From Bacillota bacterium (lineage in GTDB: Bacteria > Bacillota > Bacilli > Paenibacillales > Paenibacillaceae): a stretch of DNA of 63,540 bases. The stretch spans positions 1 to 63,540 of the forward strand of contig JAEZCJ010000108.1 in NCBI GenBank assembly GCA_023433615.1, written 5' to 3'. The translations under genes and the position numbers were made by a program. The notes under the pieces were generated by a model, which was not told the DNA's origin, did no database searches, and worked only from the letters and a program-made list of their open reading frames with translations. This document shows positions 32,759 to 40,981 of this stretch, piece after piece; within the stretch, counting starts at the first letter, position 1; the number at the start of each line of letters is the position of its first letter.

Positions 32759-33549
32759 ACGATAACATGAAGAATGATCTCTACGTACACTTTCATCCGG
32801 ATGAGCGGCCATTCGTCGACCGCGCCGCGGAATGGGTCGAACGCGCCGCGCATCGGCACGAGACGAAGATAACGGACTTCCTGGACCCGCGGCAATCGTT
32901 CATCTTGACGACGTTGGCGAATCGCGAACCGGAAGCCGTGCTGCGTCTGGACGGAGGTTACCCGGAAGCGGAACGGCGCCGGGCCGTGCTTGCGCCTGCT
33001 TACCGGGATGTCGATGACGAGAACGTGAATATCGTCGTGCTGGCCGTCCGATCGGGCGATAACAGCTACCTGCAGCTGGACCACGGGGACTATATGGGCG
33101 CGATTCTCGGACTCGGCATTAAGCGAGACCGGATCGGGGATATTCATGTGCACCCGGACGGCTGCCACTGCCTCGTGGCGGAAGAGATCGCGGATTATAT
33201 GAATATCCATCTGAGGCAAGTGCACCGGGCTCATGTCCTGACGGACATCCTTCCGATCGAACAGCTTCGTACAGTCAAGCCGGAACTGGAAGAGATGAGC
33301 TTCACGGTGGCTTCTTTGCGTCTGGACGGCATTGCAAGCGATGTCTATCGCATTAGCAGGGCCAAGATCGTCGATCCGATCCGCGCCGGCCGCTGCCGCG
33401 TGAACTGGAAGGCCGAAGAGGATCCGTCCACGCTCCTTAAAGAAGGGGACGTCGTCTCGCTTCAAGGCTTGGGACGGTTCAAGATGCTATCCGTCGAGGG
33501 CATGACGAAAAAAGGCAGAATTCGCGTTAAGGCGGGGAAATTTATTTAG
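32755..33549 (+). CDS. ylmH: S4-domain RNA-binding protein YlmH
   Basis: A 264-residue RNA-binding protein. The N-terminal part (FHPDERPFVDRAAEWVERA, ITDFLDPRQ, DYMGAILGLGIKRDRIGDI) and the C-terminal S4 domain (about 180-250, LRLDGIASDVYRISRAK, DVVSLQGLGRFKM) define the family. B. subtilis YlmH is linked to ribosome rescue: it binds stalled 50S subunits and tags nascent chains with alanine. GTG 32755 overlaps the ylmG stop; ATG 32767 is an alternative. Repeat copy 3 follows. Confidence 0.9.
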   Translation: MNDNMKNDLYVHFHPDERPFVDRAAEWVERAAHRHETKITDFLDPRQSFILTTLANREPEAVLRLDGGYPEAERRRAVLAPAYRDVDDENVNIVVLAVRSGDNSYLQLDHGDYMGAILGLGIKRDRIGDIHVHPDGCHCLVAEEIADYMNIHLRQVHRAHVLTDILPIEQLRTVKPELEEMSFTVASLRLDGIASDVYRISRAKIVDPIRAGRCRVNWKAEEDPSTLLKEGDVVSLQGLGRFKMLSVEGMTKKGRIRVKAGKFI

Positions 33550-33621
33550 CCATATGCAGGATTTTGCAAGGTAGCGTCGAAAGTTACGTTATTAAAGTTT
33601 TCTAACATTCTATTTCAAAGA

Positions 33622-33848
33622 GTCCGGTTGTCAGCGCCGAGAAGGTTGGACGATGGTAGAAAATGAGGAGCTCAAGCGTTTCCGTAGGAAACGCAGCATC
33701 GGAAGCATATGCTTGTAGGCTGTACCTACATGAGCACCTCCAGCGTTTCATAAGAAACGCACTTCGGAAGCATACGCTTCATTTTCGCCAGCGTTCAAGA
33801 TTCGACGTCGATTTGGCTTCCAGAGAAGCTTCGCGATCACAAACGGAC
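33622..33848 (+). repeat. Covarying intergenic repeat, copy 3 (long form, forward)
   Basis: A 227-nt element filling most of the ylmH-divIVA gap. Terminal stem GTCCGGTTGT / ACAAACGGAC (one mismatch). Internal stem GAAAATG (33659-33665) / CATTTTC (33780-33786). Two inserted modules (about 33673-33714 and 33741-33780) each contain a GCGTTTC..GAAACGC hairpin followed by CGGAAGCATA(C/T)GCTT. The divIVA ribosome binding site starts 4 nt after the right end. Confidence 0.88.
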
Positions 33849-33864
33849 CATAGGAGGTGGGCCA

Positions 33865-34380
33865 ATGCCGTTAACGCCATTGGACATACATAACAAAGAG
33901 TTCGGACGCCGTCTTCGCGGTTATGACGAGGACGAGGTTAACGAGTTCCTCGATCAGGTGATCAAGGACTACGAGGCGCTCATCCGCGAGAACAAGGAAC
34001 TGCAGAACCAAGCGCTTAACCTGCAGGAGAAGCTCAACCACTTCTCGAACATCGAGGAGACGTTGAGCAAGACGATTATCGTCGCGCAGGAAGCCGCAGA
34101 CGAAGTGAAGAACAATTCGAAGAAGGAAGCGCAACTGATCATCAAGGAAGCGGAGAAGAACGCGGATCGGATCATCAACGAAGCGCTGTCCAAGTCGCGG
34201 AAGGTCGCGTTGGAGGTCGAAGAACTGAAGAAGCAGGCATCGATCTATCGCGCGCGCTTCCGGACGCTCGTCGAAGCCCAACTGGATCTGCTCAGCCAAG
34301 ACGGCTGGGATACGCTCGAAGGCGGAAGCCTGCTGCAGCGCGAAGGCCGCGAGGCCCGCGAAGCGCTGGAGCGGGAGTAG
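33865..34380 (+). CDS. divIVA: Cell division/polarity protein DivIVA
   Basis: A 171-residue coiled-coil protein that senses negative membrane curvature at division sites and poles and, in sporulating cells, places RacA/chromosome origins. The membrane-binding N-terminal domain (MPLTPLDIHNKEFGRRLRG, with the crossed-loop region) and EDEVNEFLDQVIKDYEALI are conserved; residues about 30-150 are almost continuous coiled coil. AGGAGGTGG precedes the ATG. It ends the ylm-div group as in B. subtilis. Confidence 0.95.
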   Translation: MPLTPLDIHNKEFGRRLRGYDEDEVNEFLDQVIKDYEALIRENKELQNQALNLQEKLNHFSNIEETLSKTIIVAQEAADEVKNNSKKEAQLIIKEAEKNADRIINEALSKSRKVALEVEELKKQASIYRARFRTLVEAQLDLLSQDGWDTLEGGSLLQREGREAREALERE

Positions 34381-34392
34381 GCAGGACGCGGG

Positions 34393-34422
34393 TTGACAAT
34401 GTACATGTAAGAAGCGTATAAC
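34393..34422 (+). promoter_or_regulatory. SigA promoter of the ileS T-box leader
   Basis: TTGACA (34393-34398), 18-bp spacer, TATAAC (34417-34422). Confidence 0.7.
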
Positions 34423-34439
34423 TATATGCATACCGAAAT

Positions 34440-34735
34440 CATAAATTCATGGACCGAGAACGAGTAGGCCGCGATGACGATCCACAGAGAGCTGGTGCAT
34501 GCTGCAAGCCAGCGTTCGGAACGCCGCCGAACATCATCTAGGTAGAAGCGCCGCTGAACCGATCAGTAAGCAGCGCCGGCCGTCCGCCGTTATACGGAAC
34601 GCAGGCAAGATCTTGAAGGCCTGCTGCTTAAGAGCCGTTCGCTTGATGTATGCCTAATTCGGGTATGCTTAAGAGAACGGAACGAGGGTGGTAACGCGAG
34701 CATAGACTCGTCCCTTACTGGGACGGGTCTTTTTG
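34440..34735 (+). promoter_or_regulatory. T-box riboswitch (tRNA-Ile) upstream of ileS
   Basis: A tRNA-sensing leader about 290 nt long. The T-box sequence AACGAGGGTGGTAACGCGAG (34681-34700) pairs with the uncharged tRNA 3' end. It is followed by a terminator stem AGACTCGTCCC / GGGACGGGTCT (34704-34730) and TTTT. The stem I region has the AGAGAG and GGTGC..GCAAGCC elements, and an ATC (isoleucine) codon at 34533-34535 (or 34536-34538) in the specifier-loop position, which agrees with the downstream gene. The rest of the 483-nt gap before ileS (34736-34863) contains no further feature I can support. Confidence 0.92.
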
Positions 34736-34863
34736 TCATTATCTGCCATAGTGAGCAATATAGCGGGCGAGTTTCCGTATAAGGTTCATGATTAGGACCA
34801 AGCTGCACAGTTATCGGGAACTATTCCCGCTAATAGCAACTAAGAATGAAAGGAAGATGAACG

Positions 34864-37800
34864 ATGCAACGCGTTGACGTGAAAGAGCGGGCACGGGCCC
34901 GCGAACTGCGAGTGCTGAACAAATGGAAAGAAGAGGGCACGTTCCGGCAATCGATCGAGCATCGTGCCGGCAAGCCGAATTTCGTCTTCTACGAAGGGCC
35001 GCCGACCGCAAACGGCGCACCTCACATCGGGCATGTGTTGGGACGGGTCATTAAGGATTTCATCTGCCGCTACAAGACGATGTCCGGTTATCGCGTCGTC
35101 CGCAAGGCCGGCTGGGATACGCATGGTCTGCCGGTCGAGCTGGGAGTCGAGAAGCAGTTGGGAATCTCCGGCAAGCAGGAGATCGAGAACTACGGCATCG
35201 AAGCCTTCGTGAAGAAGTGCAAAGATAGCGTGTTCGAATATGAGCGCCAATGGCGGGAGCTGACCGAAGCGATCGCCTACTGGACGGATATGGACAATCC
35301 GTACATCACGCTCGACAATCGCTATATCGAGAGCGTCTGGCATATTCTTGCGACGATTCACAAGAAAGGGCTGCTCTATCGCGGCCACCGCGTCAGCCCG
35401 TACTGTCCTTGCTGCCAGACGACGCTCAGCTCGCATGAAGTCGCGCAAGGCTACGAGGATGTCAAGGATCTTAGCGCGACGGTGAAGTTCAAGCTGGCAT
35501 CCGGCGAGTCGATCCTCGCTTGGACCACGACTCCTTGGACGCTACCCGCTAACGTGGCGCTGGCCGTCAATCCGGAGCTTCTTTACGTACGTGCACGTAA
35601 AGACGGCGAGACTTACATCATTGCCGAAGCGCTTGCCGCATCCGTCTTGAAGGAAGACTACGAAATCGTCGGTCAGGTACGCGGCTCTGAGCTGGTCGGT
35701 CTTGCTTACGAACCGCCATTCCGCTACGTGCCGATCGAGAAGGGCCATGTCGTCATCGCGGGCGATTTTGTCAGCGACGCAAGCGGTACCGGTATCGTGC
35801 ATATCGCGCCTGCGCATGGTGAAGACGACTATCGAGTCGCCCGCCAGAACGGCATCAGCATGTTGAACGTGGTGAATGCCGCCGGCAAATACGCGGATGA
35901 AGTGACGGACTTCGCAGGCCGCTTCGTGAAGGATTGCGACATCGACATCGTGCGGCAGCTAAGCGAGAAGGGACTCCTCTTCTCCAAGGAACGCTACGAG
36001 CATAGCTATCCGTTCTGCTGGCGCTGCAAGTCGCCGCTGCTCTATTATGCGACCGAGAGCTGGTTCATCCAGACGACGGCTGTCAAGGATCAGCTGATCG
36101 CGAACAATAACGGCGTGGATTGGTACCCTGGTCATATCCGCGAAGGCCGCTTCGGCAAGTTCCTCGAGGATCTGGTCGATTGGAACATCAGCCGCAATCG
36201 CTATTGGGGAACGCCGCTTAACGTATGGGTCTGCCCGGATTGCAAGGGCGAATATGCGCCGGACAGTCATGCGGACCTGCGGAACCGTTCGGTACGGCCG
36301 ATCCCGGAGGATCTGGAACTGCATAAGCCGTACGTCGATGAAGTCCAGCTAACTTGCCCGCATTGCGACGGCGGCGTGATGACGCGCACTTCGGAAGTGA
36401 TCGACGTCTGGTTCGACAGCGGCTCGATGCCGTTCGCGCAGCACCATCACCCGTTCGGCGACGAAGCGGCTTTCGCCGAGCAATATCCGGCAGACATCAT
36501 CTGCGAGGGCATCGATCAGACGCGCGGCTGGTTCTTCAGCTTGCTGGCCGTCTCGACGCTGTACAACGGCCGAGCGCCGTATAAGGCTGTCATTTCCACC
36601 GGCCATATTCTGGACGAGAACGGGCAGAAGATGTCCAAGTCGAAGGGGAATGTCATCGACCCGTGGGAGATCATCAATGAGTACGGTACCGATGCGTTCC
36701 GCTGGGCACTTCTCGCGGACAGCGCGCCGTGGAACAGCAAGCGCTTCTCGCGCGGCATCGTCGGAGAAGCGAAGTCGAAGGTCATCGACACGATCGTGAA
36801 CACGCACGCCTTCTATGCGCTGTATGCGTCGATCGACGGCTTCGATCCTGCGCAGCATCCGCTTGACGGGTCTGCTACGGGCGCGGCGAACAAGCTTGAC
36901 CGCTGGATCGTATCCCGGCTGAACAGCTTGACGAAACAGGTGGTCAAAGGCCTCGATGCCAATGACTTCTTGAATCCCGCGAAAGAAATCGAAGCATTTG
37001 TAGACGAACTAAGCAATTGGTACATCCGCCGTTCGCGCGATCGATTCTGGGGCAGCGGCTTATCGGCTGACAAGATCGCGGCCTACCATACGCTGCGCAA
37101 CGTGCTGATGACGCTCTCGGGCTTAATCGCGCCGTACGCACCGCTCGTCGCGGATGACGTATACCGCAATCTCGGCGGCAGCGGCAGCGTGCATCTTGCC
37201 GATTATCCGCAAGCCGACGAATCCGCGATCGACGAGGCGCTTGAGCGCGACATGGAGACTGCGCGGCAGATCGTCGAGCTGGCGCGGAACGTGCGTAACG
37301 AGGCTTCGATCAAGACGCGCCAGCCGCTCTCGGAGCTGATCGTATCGCTCGACCGCGCCTTCGACCTCGCGGAATACGAGGCGATCATCAAGGACGAGAT
37401 CAACGTGAAGGCAATCGTCATCGAGAGCAGCGACAGCGGCTTCGTCGATTTCAACCTGAAGCTCAACCTCAAGGTAGCAGGCAAGAAGTACGGCAAGCAC
37501 GTAGGTCCGATCCAAGCGCAGCTGAAGGCGCTCCTGCCGGAAGAAGCGCGGGACGCGGTCGTCCGTGGCGGGTTGACGCTCATGGTCGCCGAAGGCGAGT
37601 CGGTCGAGCTGACGCTTGAGGAACTGCTGGTTGAGAAGCAAGCCAAGGAAGGCTTCGCGTCGGCATCCGGTTATCAGCTTACCGTTGCGCTTAATACAGA
37701 CATTACGCCGGAGCTGGAGCAAGAGGGTTGGGTTCGCGAGGTGATTCGCGCGGTACAGGATACGCGCAAGAAGCTCGACCTGCCGATCGAGAAGCGCGTC

Positions 37801-37965
37801 AAGCTTAAGCTGCAGGTGGACGAAGAGCTTCATGCCGCGCTGCAGGCATTCGAACGCGTGCTGTTCGACAGCGTGCTGCTGACCGAAGTATCCTACGGAC
37901 AAGAAGACGACATGGAGATCGTGCAGCTCGGGGAGAAAACGATCGGAATTCGGATCGAGGGCTAA
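34864..37965 (+). CDS. ileS: Isoleucyl-tRNA synthetase (long IleRS2-like type)
   Basis: A 1033-residue class I synthetase. The signature YEGPPTANGAPHIGHVLGR (HIGH), GWDTHGLPVE, the editing-domain segment WTTTPWTLPANVAL, WFDSGSMPF and KMSKSKGN are intact; two zinc knuckles (CPDC..., CPHC...) occur about residues 455-500. The length and the EGPPTANG..HIGH form resemble the eukaryote-like IleRS2 class rather than the 921-residue B. subtilis enzyme; that class is often insensitive to mupirocin, which is an inference here. It is controlled by the T-box just upstream. Confidence 0.93.
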   Translation: MQRVDVKERARARELRVLNKWKEEGTFRQSIEHRAGKPNFVFYEGPPTANGAPHIGHVLGRVIKDFICRYKTMSGYRVVRKAGWDTHGLPVELGVEKQLGISGKQEIENYGIEAFVKKCKDSVFEYERQWRELTEAIAYWTDMDNPYITLDNRYIESVWHILATIHKKGLLYRGHRVSPYCPCCQTTLSSHEVAQGYEDVKDLSATVKFKLASGESILAWTTTPWTLPANVALAVNPELLYVRARKDGETYIIAEALAASVLKEDYEIVGQVRGSELVGLAYEPPFRYVPIEKGHVVIAGDFVSDASGTGIVHIAPAHGEDDYRVARQNGISMLNVVNAAGKYADEVTDFAGRFVKDCDIDIVRQLSEKGLLFSKERYEHSYPFCWRCKSPLLYYATESWFIQTTAVKDQLIANNNGVDWYPGHIREGRFGKFLEDLVDWNISRNRYWGTPLNVWVCPDCKGEYAPDSHADLRNRSVRPIPEDLELHKPYVDEVQLTCPHCDGGVMTRTSEVIDVWFDSGSMPFAQHHHPFGDEAAFAEQYPADIICEGIDQTRGWFFSLLAVSTLYNGRAPYKAVISTGHILDENGQKMSKSKGNVIDPWEIINEYGTDAFRWALLADSAPWNSKRFSRGIVGEAKSKVIDTIVNTHAFYALYASIDGFDPAQHPLDGSATGAANKLDRWIVSRLNSLTKQVVKGLDANDFLNPAKEIEAFVDELSNWYIRRSRDRFWGSGLSADKIAAYHTLRNVLMTLSGLIAPYAPLVADDVYRNLGGSGSVHLADYPQADESAIDEALERDMETARQIVELARNVRNEASIKTRQPLSELIVSLDRAFDLAEYEAIIKDEINVKAIVIESSDSGFVDFNLKLNLKVAGKKYGKHVGPIQAQLKALLPEEARDAVVRGGLTLMVAEGESVELTLEELLVEKQAKEGFASASGYQLTVALNTDITPELEQEGWVREVIRAVQDTRKKLDLPIEKRVKLKLQVDEELHAALQAFERVLFDSVLLTEVSYGQEDDMEIVQLGEKTIGIRIEG

Positions 37966-37995
37966 GGGTATAATGGAATAAGCAGGCACGTACAG

Positions 37996-38061
37996 CGAGC
38001 TTCCGCGAGGGCGGCCGACGGGTATACCTAGTCGTCCGCCACCCTTGCGGGGCTCGTTCTT
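37996..38061 (+). terminator. Large terminator-like hairpin after ileS
   Basis: An interrupted long stem: CGAGC, CCGC, AGGG, GG, GACG pair with CGTC, CC, CCCT, GCGG, CTCG, followed by TTCTT. The T-run is weak, so partial readthrough into the DUF5665 gene is possible. Confidence 0.6.
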
Positions 38062-38083
38062 GTAAGCGGGAGGAGCTGTAGCC

Positions 38084-38416
38084 ATGAGCGTGGATCATAA
38101 GTCAGAGGAATGGAGCTTGATGCGGCAGTCGCTGGAGACGGTGAAGAAGAAGCTCGAATCGGTATCGAACGACATGGAACGCGCCAAGATCGCCGAATAC
38201 GTCGATCTGTTGAATCGGCCGATCGCGCTGTTATGGCGGAATTTGCTCGGCGGATTGGCGCGCGGCGTCGGAATCGCGCTCGGTTTCACGTTCTTCGCGG
38301 CCACGATCGTCTATGTGCTGCAGATGTTGGGCAAGCTCAACCTGCCGATCGTCGGCGACTACATCGCCGACATCGTGCGCATCGTCCAGCATCAGCTCGA
38401 AGGACGCGCGTATTAG
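38084..38416 (+). CDS. DUF5665 domain-containing membrane protein
   Basis: A 110-residue protein: an N-terminal charged coiled coil (LETVKKKLESVSNDMERAKI), a conserved NRPIALLWRNLLGGLARGVGIALG region, one or two membrane helices (about 58-85) and a C-terminal amphipathic tail. It matches the DUF5665 family of Bacillota and Clostridia, often next to ileS. Function unknown. GGGAGGAG precedes the ATG. Its stop overlaps, tail to tail, the stop of the - strand ylyA gene. Confidence 0.75.
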   Translation: MSVDHKSEEWSLMRQSLETVKKKLESVSNDMERAKIAEYVDLLNRPIALLWRNLLGGLARGVGIALGFTFFAATIVYVLQMLGKLNLPIVGDYIADIVRIVQHQLEGRAY

Positions 38417-39141
38417 CGATCTTCCGGCAGCTCATCGGGCTCGAGCAGCGGATCGCCTTCGCGCTGCGACATGTATTCGCGGTAGAACCGATTGCGCACG
38501 ACGGATACGCGCGAACCGGTAATATCCGTGGCCAGGAAGCTCTCGATCGATTCGACGAAGCCTTCGTGCTCATCCGGCTCGATGGTCAGACGCTCGTAGT
38601 CGGCATCCGGATTCTCTGCCATGGCCGGCGAATCGGAATTGCCGAAGCCTTCGACGATCTGCCAGGCATCCTCGCCGTCGAAGCCGGCGTATGAGCTCTC
38701 CTCATCCATGCTGCTGCGGCCGAACGGATGCGCGAGGAATTCTTCCTCGACCGGCCTGTCGATCGAAGGGTGCCGCTGCGGCGAGTGATCCAGGCAATAG
38801 CGTGTCTCGGGTACCGCCTGCAGCCGCTCGTACGGTATCGGCGAACGGCAGGTGCGGCAAATACCATATTCGCCGTCCTCCATCGCCTGCAGCGCTTCAT
38901 GGATCCGTCTCAAGCGGCGCTCATCGTTCTCGAGCAGCGATAGATCCTTGCCGCGCTCGAATGTCTCGGTTGCGACGTCTGCGGGGTGATTGTCGTAAGA
39001 GGACAGTTCACCGGCATAATCGCTTAGCGCCTCGCTCATGCCGTAATGATCGTTCTCGGCCAGTCGTTCCTCGATCCGCGCTTGATCCTCCATGAGCACC
39101 GCGCGAAGGGATATGCGCTGTTCCTTTGTAAGATGATTCAT
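38413..39141 (-). CDS. ylyA: TraR/DksA-type zinc-finger protein (YlyA/YteA family)
   Basis: A 242-residue protein with an N-terminal helical part and a DksA-like zinc motif YGICRTCRSPIPYERLQAVP then RYCLDH; the fourth ligand would be histidine (CxxC...CxxH), as in the YteA/YlyA group. DksA-like proteins act in the RNA polymerase secondary channel; B. subtilis YlyA is reported as a forespore modulator of SigG-dependent transcription. AAGGAGGACC lies before the ATG on the - strand. Its position between ileS and lspA is the same as ylyA in B. subtilis, though the orientation is opposite to its neighbours here. Confidence 0.82.
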   Translation of the reverse strand: MNHLTKEQRISLRAVLMEDQARIEERLAENDHYGMSEALSDYAGELSSYDNHPADVATETFERGKDLSLLENDERRLRRIHEALQAMEDGEYGICRTCRSPIPYERLQAVPETRYCLDHSPQRHPSIDRPVEEEFLAHPFGRSSMDEESSYAGFDGEDAWQIVEGFGNSDSPAMAENPDADYERLTIEPDEHEGFVESIESFLATDITGSRVSVVRNRFYREYMSQREGDPLLEPDELPEDR

Positions 39142-39284
39142 CGCTGGTCCTCCTTCGATTATTGCCTTGTTGACCGTTAGCTTTTGCTTTCGGGGCTCAT
39201 TTTAGAAGGGCGTCGGACAGCGATTGCTAGCAATCGTGGAAATAATAAGAATCGACAAGTATTGTGGTATGGCGTAGTCCTGTA

Positions 39285-39293
39285 TGCTACAAT
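39285..39293 (+). promoter_or_regulatory. Possible extended -10 promoter of lspA
   Basis: TGCTACAAT: a TGn-extended TACAAT -10 box 69 nt before the lspA start; the nearest TTGTGG is 20 nt upstream, which is long for a -35. Confidence 0.4.
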
Positions 39294-39361
39294 ATTTGGG
39301 CATGGCTGTCGTACATACGGAATGACAAGAACGGAAGTTAGCGACCAGTGGAGGGGAACGA

Positions 39362-39901
39362 ATGAAGGCCTATTATTATTGGATAGCATTGATTGTGATC
39401 GCACTGGATCAGATCGTGAAGCAAGTCATCGCCGCGCGGATTGAATTGCACGAACAGATCAGCGTCATCGGCAATTTCTTTCTTATTACCCATATCTTGA
39501 ACCCCGGGGCCGCTTTCGGCATCCTGCAAGGCGCCAGCGTATTCTTCATTATCGTTACGACCATCGTGGTGAGCGGCATCATCTGGTTTATGGAGCGCAA
39601 TAAGCGCACGGGCAGCAAGCTGATGCTGACCGGGCTCGGACTCGTGCTCGGCGGCGCGATCGGCAACTTCATCGATCGTCTCCTGCACGGCGAAGTCGTC
39701 GATTTCCTGCAATTCAACTTCGGCTCGTATACGTTCCCGATCTTTAACCTCGCGGATTCCGGTATCGTATGCGGCGTCGGGCTGATCCTGCTGGATGCGA
39801 TTCTGACGAAGGAAGAACCAGCGGCAGTATCTGAACAGGATGGAGAAGTGCATAATCATGGCAGCGAATCGCTCGCAAGCTCAGACAAACCCGTTAACTG
39901 A
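39362..39901 (+). CDS. lspA: Signal peptidase II (lipoprotein signal peptidase)
   Basis: A 179-residue membrane aspartic protease with four membrane helices that removes the signal peptide from prolipoproteins after diacylglyceryl transfer. The catalytic aspartates lie in GNFIDRLLHGEVVDF and FNLADSGIVCG. GGAGGGGAACG precedes the ATG. Two lipoproteins in this window (the ABC adaptor and the 58.9-kb binding protein) would be substrates. The 3' end overlaps rluD by 44 nt. Confidence 0.95.
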   Translation: MKAYYYWIALIVIALDQIVKQVIAARIELHEQISVIGNFFLITHILNPGAAFGILQGASVFFIIVTTIVVSGIIWFMERNKRTGSKLMLTGLGLVLGGAIGNFIDRLLHGEVVDFLQFNFGSYTFPIFNLADSGIVCGVGLILLDAILTKEEPAAVSEQDGEVHNHGSESLASSDKPVN

Positions 39902-40820
39902 TGAACCCCAAGAACAAGAATGGCTCGTATCCGAGGAACATGCAGGCGACCGCGTCGACAAGTATGTAGCGGAAGCGATGGAGGAAGGCGTCTCGCGCAC
40001 GCAGGTGCAAGATTGGATCAAGTCCGGCCATGTGCGCGTGAACGGATCGAGCATCAAGCCGAACTACAAATTGCAGGCAGGTGACGCGATTACGGTTCTT
40101 CAGCCTGAAGCGGAAGAAGCCGCGATCGAGCCGGAGGACATTCCGCTCGCTATCACTTACGAAGACTCCGACGTCATTGTCATCAACAAGCCGCGCGGCA
40201 TGGTCGTTCACCCGGCGCTGGGACACCGAAGCGGAACCGTCGTGAACGCGCTGATGTTCCATTGCAAGGACTTGTCCGGCATTAATGGCGTCATGCGTCC
40301 CGGCATCGTGCATCGCATCGACAAGGATACGTCAGGCCTGATCATGGCCGCGAAGAACGATCTGGCGCATGCGTCGCTGGCCGAACAATTGAAGGCGCAC
40401 ACGGTCATTCGTAAATATGTGGCGCTCGTGCATGGCAATATGCCGCATGATCAAGGTACGGTCGATGCGCCGATCGGCCGCGACCCGCATGACCGCAAGA
40501 TGTTCACGGTGACGTCGAAGGGCGGCAAGGAGTCGGTGACCCATTTTGCGGTGCTGGAACGGCTGGACGATTATACACTGCTCGAGCTTCGCCTCGAGAC
40601 CGGACGTACGCATCAGATCCGCGTGCACATGAAGTATATCGGGTATCCGCTGGCGGGCGATCCGATCTACGGCAGAGCCAAAACGGTTCCGCTGAACGGT
40701 CAGGCGCTGCATGCGGCGATGCTCGGCTTCGAGCATCCGCGCACAGGGGAGACATTGCTGTTCGAAGCGCCGATCCCGGCGGACATGGAGGAAGTCCTCC
40801 ACATCCTAAGAAACAGGTAA
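39858..40820 (+). CDS. rluD: 23S rRNA pseudouridine synthase RluD family (YlyB)
   Basis: A 320-residue pseudouridine synthase of the RluA/RluD family with an N-terminal S4 domain (about 15-75, DRVDKYVAEAMEEGVSRTQVQ) and a catalytic domain with HRIDKDTSGLIMAAK (catalytic aspartate) and ETGRTHQIRVHMKYIGYPLAGD. It modifies the helix 69 region of 23S rRNA by family analogy. Start ATG 39858 is chosen (GGAGAAG 9 nt upstream); ATG 39840 lacks a ribosome binding site. The lspA-rluD pair is conserved. Confidence 0.9.
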   Translation: MAANRSQAQTNPLTDEPQEQEWLVSEEHAGDRVDKYVAEAMEEGVSRTQVQDWIKSGHVRVNGSSIKPNYKLQAGDAITVLQPEAEEAAIEPEDIPLAITYEDSDVIVINKPRGMVVHPALGHRSGTVVNALMFHCKDLSGINGVMRPGIVHRIDKDTSGLIMAAKNDLAHASLAEQLKAHTVIRKYVALVHGNMPHDQGTVDAPIGRDPHDRKMFTVTSKGGKESVTHFAVLERLDDYTLLELRLETGRTHQIRVHMKYIGYPLAGDPIYGRAKTVPLNGQALHAAMLGFEHPRTGETLLFEAPIPADMEEVLHILRNR

Positions 40821-40830
40821 GTCCTTGCTC

Positions 40831-40878
40831 ATAAGTCATTGAGAATTTGCGTAAAAGTGCAAATTTTCGATGACTTAT
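40831..40878. repeat. Near-perfect 21-bp inverted repeat between rluD and dapL
   Basis: ATAAGTCAT pairs with ATGACTTAT and, after G-T wobbles, GAATTTGC pairs with GCAAATTTTC, closing on a loop of about 6 nt. No T-run follows (TCTATTATGG), so it is not a standard terminator. It could be a weak bidirectional terminator, a protein-binding palindrome, or an mRNA hairpin. Confidence 0.6.
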
Positions 40879-40981
40879 TCTATTATGGAGGCGCTGTTCG
40901 ATACGCTATGCTATTGAGAGCGAAACCAGCATTACGCCGCATCCATTAGCGCGACAGACGAACAGTAAAGGGTGATCCATA

